Shown: one piece after another, positions 57,221 to 64,000 of the stretch | Layout: each line of letters begins with the position of its first letter | Numbering within the stretch: the first letter of the stretch is position 1 | NCBI GenBank assembly: GCA_009760855.2 | Contig: WPIO01000044.1 | Coordinates: forward strand, 1,340,001-1,404,000 | Direction of reading: 5' to 3' | DNA length: 64,000 nucleotides | Source of the DNA: Cristatella mucedo | Taxonomy: Eukaryota > Bryozoa > Phylactolaemata > Cristatellidae | The notes under the pieces: model-generated | Told to the model about the DNA's origin: nothing | Databases searched by the model: none | Seen by the model: only the letters and a program-made list of their open reading frames with translations | Program-made: the position numbers and the translations under genes

Positions 57221-58070
57221 GCCTTTGCCGTTAGCCGGCAATTCATAATTTCTGCAAATACAACATTGCCATTATCACGATGGCACATGTGATGTTTAAT
57301 GGAATCAGCTGTTTGTGAATACGTTGTCATGCATTGTATTGTATGCCTTTTTATAGCAAATATGTACTAGCAGCACTCACGATGACATTTCCTTTGCCTA
57401 CGGTGTTTGGTGAAATGCACATTTAGGAGCCCTGCATTCCTATTACACTTCTGTTGCAACTCATCATAGTCGCAATGATCTTAAACCGCACGAACGAAGT
57501 GCAAAAGCAACTCACGTGAAGTGTTGCCGATAACAAATAAGAAATGAACAGGCAGCCTTGATTACTGTACAGAATGCCACCAAACGAAGCCTGGGCAAAC
57601 GACTAGCACCAGCATGTTCATATGGTCAGCCACTGAAGTCACAAGTCCCATATATAGTTCTTTCCTATGTTGCTGCACTATGACACCAAACAAGGCTACT
57701 GTACTGCAGCATAAATCTGGCTTTTGGCTGAGTCCATCCACCCTGACGTTAGGTAGCAGTGAGGAACCAATAGCTGTCTGCTCTGTTTGCCTTGCCATTA
57801 TCAGCTTAACCAACACTCGTAGCTGTCCAAATCGCTGGCTGGGATAACATATGTACATCCACAGGCGAAGTCCTATTTTCTTCCTGTCCTAGTGGTCATA
57901 TCACACGATGAAAAGTACTACTATCAGCTCGAGAGGGCTCTAGCACTTTGGTAATGCTGCAGCAGTCAATGTGCACTGCACCACAATGTGATGTATCTCC
58001 ACACACTTTTGGCAAGCACCACTGAAGGCAACAATCAGCAATTATCTATGCAAAGGGAGTGGCAGGGTTC
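57221..58070. other. Intron between e4 and e5, nothing recognised
   Basis: Short overlapping open frames on both strands (57562-57858) without splice or family support. Confidence 0.35.
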
Positions 58071-58072
58071 AC

Positions 58073-58165
58073 CTGCAGCCCGCTGAATTCACTTTTGAGA
58101 GTGGCATGATCGTCAGTGGCTTGCTGCAGAGCACCGTCCTTTGTAGATATCTGCTCTTGCATGAG
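58073..58165 (-). CDS. Exon e4: golgin-like coiled coil, 31 codons
   Basis: The acceptor is CATATGCTTTCAG and the donor is GTGAACCCTG. It is 93 bases, phase 0 at both ends. The peptide is LMQEQISTKDGALQQATDDH, then LKSEFSGLQ. Confidence 0.75.
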
Positions 58166-58386
58166 CTGAAAGCATATGATAAGGAAGTGAGTGGAGTGCA
58201 AGTAACGACACACTCTAGCAACTAGGAATGGCAGCCGAAGGCATCCACGCCTCCAGTCGATGCACGACCAGCTATGCCAACACGGTCGGCCCAGGTAGCA
58301 TCCAGTAGCAACGCGAACAGCAGCAGCCGAAGCAGCGGCAGAAGCAGCCAGCAGCAGCCGGTTTCCAGAAGCAGCAGCATGCCTGC

Positions 58387-58566
58387 CTTGATCGCCTGGT
58401 CACGACCACGTATAACCTGGTCCTTGTCATTGACTAGCTCGTGCAGGTCCATCATTTTCTGCTCGAGTTCTTGAATGCGGTCTTGCAGGTGCAATATTGC
58501 TGCATCCTTCTTCGAGACACTTCGCATCAACTCGTCAACGTCAGATGCATCATCGTGCAGCTCAGG
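58387..58566 (-). CDS. Exon e3: golgin-like coiled coil, probable GC donor
   Basis: The acceptor is TTCACGTGTAG. It enters in phase 0 after e2. The peptide PELHDDASDVDELMRSVSKK, then LQDRIQELEQKMMDLHELV, then VIRGRDQAIK is regular coiled coil. The exon appears to end at AAG with GCAGGC as donor, a GC-AG intron, giving 60 codons and phase 0. The alternative is CAG followed by GTTATA, also in phase 0, which drops the last ten residues. After the AAG the frame becomes Leu/Cys-rich and stops looking like coil. Confidence 0.7.
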
Positions 58567-58934
58567 CTACACGTGAAGAACACACTGAACCAACTATCCT
58601 CGTGGCACTGGCCGAACATTCTCACACATCCAACGGAAAGCCGAAAACCGACAGACGAGGCAACACAGTGGGAAAGAAGGGCACCTGGACCCCGAAGCAC
58701 CGAAGCTCTTCTGGGAGGCCACTTTCCCCCTTAGTCGCATGCGCGCGCACACAAGCCAGCGAGTGCATGCACACAAACAAACTCACAAACACGCGTGAAA
58801 AGCGTGCAAGCCATGCTTGATTGACCGACACGTAAGCACAGAGTTAAGCAAGCTTTCTACAATGTTCCCTCGTGAAAGTAGAAATGAAGCAGCAAATCCA
58901 AAAAGTGGCGCTGGGCACGGGGCTAGTCACAAAA

Positions 58935-58995
58935 CCTCAGCAAATGTAAAGTGCCTAGAAAGAGATTGAGTTCTCTGAGGGTGCTTTATCACGTG

Positions 58996-59026
<31 letters not shown>

Positions 59027-59028
59027 TT
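58935..59028 (+). mobile_element. LINE family X tail tip
   Basis: AAATGTAAAGTGCCTAGAAA, AGAGATTGAGTTCTCTGAGG and a long (ATT)n. Confidence 0.8.
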
Positions 59029-59423
59029 ACTTGATGATGCACTGTGCCAAGCAGTCACAGGTCTTTCCCCATCGTGGCCCTACAGGTGACATGGAATCAC
59101 GTGGAAGTCGGAAAAGCGGCCTTAGCCTTAGCAGCAGCAAACGGTTCATGTTTCTACGTGGTAAAAGAAAAGTGTACCACTTTATTGCAGGGATAACAGC
59201 CAGGTAGTTTTCCACTTTCGGAGTGCAAATTAGATTGTCCCAATCAGGAGCATAGATATAAGTAGATGAGAGATTTCGGTGAGGTACATTGCAGGTGAGC
59301 AAACGTGGTTAAACCCGGAGAGCTAATTCTGCTGCCACATGGGTAGCAAACAGCAGTTGCCGGCATCCCAGCAACAATCCTATAAGTTCAGGGCATGTAT
59401 GGAAGTAAACCAGTAAATGTTAT

Positions 59424-61270
59424 GTAATGTATCTCTCTCCGTAACTCTACAAAGGCACACAGACTAAGAGGGTGTCACGTAGGAGAGTTTTCTATAGCAC
59501 ACTCAAAGCCTAAGTGGCTTTCAGTAAACGTTCGATAGCTAACAGGTTTAATCTCACGACAAAGAGAAAGTAAAAAGCGTAGCTGAGGCAGGAGGGCAGT
59601 CGAGGAAGTGAGCAGCATGGAAGTAGCCACTCAGGACCGCTGGAAAGGATGTGCCATAGTCGGCAGCAGAAGAGTAGATGTCGTTGTGAAAGAATTGTGG
59701 AAGCGAGTTCCACAGTCTAGGACCTGAAGAACAAAAGCTTCTGTCGCCAACAGTCTTTAATCGGAGGAATAAAACAGCTAATTTATTGTCCATAGAGAAT
59801 CTAAAGGCATGAGGAGGCTGAAACTGGTGCTGCCATTCAGCTAGGTATGAAGGAGCCAAGCAGTGGCAGACCTCGTGGGTCAGAGTAAAAGCTTAACTCT
59901 GTATCCGTTGGTCAACCAGCAGCCATCCAGGCTCTTCAGCAAAGGAGATAGCCAAACCTCCGGGATTTCTAAACTAGCCTTGCACCCATATTCATCACCA
60001 GCTGCACTGACCCAATGGCTTTTTTGGTAACCCAGCCAAAATGGAATTGCAATAATCTAGCCGAGACCGACCAAGGGAGCTAGTTAAAATGTTTGCAAGC
60101 CACCGTGGTAGACAGCCCCTAATCTTAGATAGGGATCAGACGTGATGGCTAGCTGTGGAGGCAGTCTTCTTAAATAAGCTTTCAAAATTTAGGCAGCTGT
60201 CAGTGATGACACCTAAATTCCGAGCACACTGTGACAGTCACATAACAGCATCACCTAGTAGAAAAGCAAAGTTTTCTAGTCCAGCCACGCTCAGGATGTC
60301 TAAAATAGAGTTGTAGTCGAGTTTTATTGTCATTAAGTTTAAGGTAATTTTCCGACATCCAGGATCGAATGTCAGCTAGACAATCATCCAGTTTATCAGG
60401 CATTACAGCAAATTCCAACGGTTCAAATGACAAACACAGATGATTATCGTCAGCATAAAAGTGATAGCTGATTCCATGGGCCCAAATCAATTTCCCAGAG
60501 GTTCAGTATAAATGGTGAACAGCAAAGGACCGAGGACAGACCCTTGTGGGACTCCACAGGTGACTAGTCTGGTGGATGAGACCCGACCCTAACACGACGC
60601 GAATTGAACACGACCACACAAGTACGATTTGAACCATGCCAGTGCCTCATCTGCCAGACTAATCGTTGTTTTCAATCGTTCAAGTGGGATATCGTGATCA
60701 ATAGTGTCAACTATGGCTGATAGATCCAGCAGGGATATGGGAGTGACATTCCTGTCGTCATCGTTGCTGCATAGGTTGTCATTGGTTAGACGTAGTAGAG
60801 CAGTTTCAGTGGAGTGCTGCCGCTTGAAGCTCGATTCAAGTTTTTCTGAAATTTAGCTCTTTTCAATGTGTGCTACAAGCTAATCAGTGACAATCTTTTC
60901 AAGAATTTTTGAGAAAAAAGGAGGAAGGAAAACTGGGCGATAGTTTGCTAGGACCTCTGAATATAATCCAGGCTTTTTAAGAACCAGTCTAACGATGGCT
61001 GATTTAAAGGACTTGGGTAACCGGCTTTTCTAGAGAATCATTACAATCTCAGTTATGACTGGGCTAAGTGTGTGCCAAGAGTGGCCAAATCGCATGCACA
61101 AACCTCAAGCAAACTCTACAGGAAGGTAGGTCATAGGTTAGGACTCAATAACTGCTTTACTCAGAGGCAGCTCTACGGAGGCACGAATATGTGCAATTGT
61201 TTCAATGAAGAGCTCTGACAACTTGTCGGCCAAGACGTTAATATGTGGGGAGTGAGACCCTTAGAGTCGG
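59424..61270 (-). mobile_element. LINE family Y, RT to 3' end, decayed
   Basis: In element order on the minus strand, an RT finger and palm region with stops comes first (60900-60600). FYADDNHLCLSFEPLE follows near 60430-60460, then RSWMSENYLKLNDNKT, later blocks, and APSYLAEWQHQFQPPHAF and PRLWNSLPQFF near the 3' end. The YADD motif is kept but frames are broken many times. It occupies most of the e2-e3 intron. Confidence 0.82.
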
Positions 61271-61678
61271 CAAGCAAATGCACAAAGAATTACAAGCTGA
61301 GACATGCTCACGACACCATTCCATCAATAGGGCAATGCTATGAGTCCAACTAATCAGAAGCACCATGCTTAGCTCTGTGTTTGGCGAAATGGGTTTTATG
61401 CTTGCAAATATTGCCCTGCCTTACCACTAATTGCTGAGGCAAGGCAAGGGTTGAGCCTTGGCTCGACCCTTGCCATGCCTGGCTCAGAAGTTTCTGCCCC
61501 TACCTTAAAAAATCAGCCAGAGTAAAAAACTCCTGCCTACAACCATGCCCATGTGATCTACAAGCCACCCATCCATCGACTGTGAGCTCTAGCCGATGAC
61601 CGGCCATGTCCAGGAGGGGTGCAGACATTAGCAGCCAATAGAAGACCTGCAGAGTTGCTGCCTGGCTGGCAGACCTAC

Positions 61679-61846
61679 CGCTGGCTGCCGGCTGAGCACA
61701 GCCAGGTCTTGCAGCTGTCGGATTGCGTCTTCTTTGGCGTGCACGGCGAGACGAAGCTCCTCTATCGTTCGCTCCAGCTCGGCTATCCGACCGCCCGGCT
61801 TGTCGGGTGCACGAGAATCCCTGCTAGCAGTGCCCGACGAGTCGTT
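61679..61846 (-). CDS. Exon e2: golgin-like coiled coil, 56 codons
   Basis: The acceptor is GAGCAGCTTTTAG and the donor is GTAGGTCTGC. Phase is 0 at both ends. A polar start (NDSSGTASRDSRAPDKPGG) leads into a strong helix (RIAELERTIEELRLAVHAKE, then DAIRQLQDLAVLSR). Confidence 0.8.
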
Positions 61847-62236
61847 CTAAAAGCTGCTCCGGATAAGCACACGAGACGCAGCGACAGCAGCCATTGGCGA
61901 CGACGGCTCATCGGCAGTGGCAAGCAGGAAGTAGCTGAGGCTCGACCAGAAGGCAAGCAGCTGTGGACGAAGATCAACGTGCAACATGCTCTAGGGCGGT
62001 GGGGAGCTGCCACACACAGTGAAGCCTGGCCGAGCCAGCAAGATGCAGCAGACGGAAGCGGCAAGGAACGGCAGCGGAAGGGGGAGGCAGAGTGAGTTCG
62101 CACAAGCAGCCAAGCAGACAAACAAGCAAGCGCGCATGCACGCGGGTGGAGGCATGCAGCATGCAGAGCCGGCCGGCGCCGCTACCGGCGCCTAAACCAC
62201 GACAATCGCTGCAGCTAGCCGGTGCCGTGCCTTTAC

Positions 62237-62511
62237 GATCTGCTCCTGCTCTTGGCTTCTGCTCTCCTTTTCCCTGATGAGAGCCTTCAGCGCATCGATG
62301 AGAGAGCGCTGCTGCTCCAGCTGCTCTAGGAGGTCCGCCCCAGCGGCACCGGCGGGCACGTCGGTGCTGCTGCTGCTTGCCAGCGGTGTGACGCTGTTGC
62401 TGTCGCTCTCCTCAACGACGGCCGAGCCAGCAGGCGAGGCCTTCTGCAGCAAGGCAGGTGGAGGCACACGCAGCACACGACTGGCAAGGCTCAGCGGCCG
62501 GGGGCCCTTCA
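62237..62511 (-). CDS. Exon e1: first visible coding exon of the golgin-like gene
   Basis: The acceptor is CTAGTAGTTGCAG and the donor is GTAAAGGCAC. It enters in phase 1 and leaves in phase 0. A Pro/Ser-rich disordered part comes first (VLRVPPPALLQKASPAG, then SSSSTDVPAGAAG). The first coiled coil follows: LLEQLEQQRSLIDALKALIR and EKESRSQEQEQI. This mirrors giantin, where a short polar N terminus precedes a helix of the type VELKDIIRQKD. The start codon must lie in an exon upstream. Nothing between here and 64000 looked like it. Confidence 0.75.
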
Positions 62512-62906
62512 CTGCAACTACTAGCAAGCACGTGTGCGTGAAGACTCGGCACTGGGCCATCACGTTTGGTACTCGCTCGACAAAAACATCAGGGCTGTAG
62601 CTCCTAAGAATCAAATAAGCAGGATTGAGAGCTGCACCTGGTGATCAGGGTGAGAGAAAATTGACATATAGTCACGGGTAGGAGGATACAGATTCTCAAC
62701 ACTGCCACGGTAGCCCTAGTCATGCATCCGCATGGACATGCAGACCGACTTCCAAGTACAGTGAAGACAGTAGTAGGAGGGGGAGGGAGCAGACGATCTG
62801 CTGCTCTGCCTCTATTTTTGGTCACTAATGACACCACAGTTCAGCTATGCCCTATCACTGATTGCTGACTCCCCCTCCGCCGGCTCGACGGCATTGCGCA
62901 GCAGTA

Positions 62907-63134
62907 TGAGGGAGGACAATCCTACATCAACTGACAGCAGCACTGGGTTATGTCACAGAGCTGCATGTCTTTCCATTGGGAGAGAAACATCTAGTATTAT
63001 AGACAGACTGGCTTAATAGCAGGTTGAGGGAGGACAATCCTACATCAAGTGACAGCAGTACTGGGCTATGTCACAGAGTTGCATGTCTTTCCATTGGGAG
63101 AGAAACATCTAGTATAATAGACAGACTGGCTTAC
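62907..63134. repeat. Two-unit tandem duplication, about 111-base units
   Basis: The units at 62907-63017 and 63024-63134 (GAGGGAGGACAATCCTACAT to AGACAGACTGGCTTA) differ at only a few positions. Confidence 0.92.
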
Positions 63135-63159
63135 GACTGCTCGTCCGAAGCTCGCCGGC

Positions 63160-63300
63160 TGTACAGCAGGCTACCGAATGCGTACCAAAAGCCGCTTAGG
63201 CTGTGAATGCGCTATACAAAATTCTCCTGCGTCACACCCTATTAGTCTTTATGGTTTTGTGGAGTTACAGACAGAGATACATCTTTTATCATCATTATCA
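63160..63300 (+). mobile_element. LINE family Y tail tip
   Basis: CAAAAGCCGCTTAGGCTGTG, CTATACAAAATTCTCCTGCG and GTGGAGTTACAGACAGAGAT are the family Y 3' end, followed by a short ATC repeat. Confidence 0.75.
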
Positions 63301-64000
63301 TCATCTCATCCGGCAAGCACCTTAACTGCTGAAGTCCTGCAGTCACATAATGGCCCATGTGACACACAGTACTTTGTGGGTCACCTTGTTCTGCAAGGCA
63401 AACACGAGACTATTGCTCAACATGTTTTCTTTAGAGAAAATATTCCAATATGGCCAATGGCCCAACACGGCCAATGGCCCAACACGGCCATCCCCACCCC
63501 CAATCATGCAGGGGCAGCTAGCCAAGGCTAAGCAGAGCAAGCAAGACCACTGTTGGCTTCGTAGGAGCCGTCGATACCTGTGCCGGCAAGTCTTGCTTCC
63601 TACCTACTAAAGTTTTCATACATAACCAATACGGTGAGGGCGGTCCAAGAATTAGGAACACTTGGGGAAGACTCAACAACTAAACCCGGTTCTACTTTTT
63701 CAGCCAAGACTTAGCAAGTGACCAATCATAGATGCTGTTCAGGCCACGCCTATTGCATTGCTTTGAAGGCAATGGCATACGACTTGACCAGCAAAATAAT
63801 CGATGCATTCCAGGCAAGTCCCTGTTTATGGGACACTCTGAGCTCGGAGTTCAAGTATCAGATTTTGAGGCGGCATTGCAATAAAGGCTATAGCCGACAG
63901 GTTTCATTCTACCGGTGATTACGTTAGCGAAGCATGGCCACAAAAGAAATGATTTAGTAATCCCATGAACGCTCAGTGGGCAGAGTGAGTAGGAAGCAAG
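63301..64000. other. Right edge, nothing recognised
   Basis: A short local repeat (CCAATGGCCCAACACGGC) occurs twice at 63456-63490. No exon for the start of the golgin-like gene was found. Confidence 0.35.

Overview
The window looks like nuclear DNA of a non-vertebrate animal; I cannot name the species. The reasons are a gene split into many small exons with GT-AG introns and matching splice phases, many decayed CR1/L2-like LINE copies ending in (ATT)n, tRNA-derived SINEs, and long GA and CA microsatellites. I see no prokaryotic operon, rRNA, CRISPR array or free-standing tRNA gene.

The gene content that can be supported lies on the minus strand. From about 62.5 kb down to 29.1 kb, seventeen exons (called e1 to e17 here) join without a phase conflict. 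They encode roughly 2,050 residues of Ala/Gln/Glu/Leu/Arg-rich coiled coil. Short segments of e1, e5 and e6 resemble the N-terminal part of the Golgi tether giantin (GOLGB1), so a golgin-like tether is the best guess. The first exon and the promoter are not visible and probably lie beyond the right edge. Only 89 bases after e17, a second group of minus-strand exons begins (t1 to t5, 29.0 kb down to 4.4 kb). These encode an acidic, dileucine-containing segment, a soluble segment and then at least three membrane spans, and they run off the left edge. I do not recognise this membrane protein. e17 and t1 are in compatible phase, so the window may hold one fused coiled-coil plus membrane gene or two neighbouring genes on the same strand.

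The rest is mostly transposable elements in introns. LINE family X has a 3' end with a conserved block and (ATT)n. LINE family Y is best preserved at 41.6-43.9 kb, with an intact YADD reverse transcriptase motif. Older families are called Z and V. SINE-1 is tRNA-derived, with eleven copies. SINE-2 is tRNA-derived and carries a tail like that of LINE X. There is also a decayed hAT transposase at 22.6-23.5 kb and a repeat of unknown type that encodes a conserved peptide (11.1 and 48.0 kb). Two stretches stand apart: a GC-rich inverted repeat at 19.07-19.25 kb and a CpG-rich unassigned region at 19.5-21.5 kb.

All exon borders were read by eye from splice signals and codon phase. No alignment or transcript evidence was available. 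Repeat borders are approximate, to within tens of bases.
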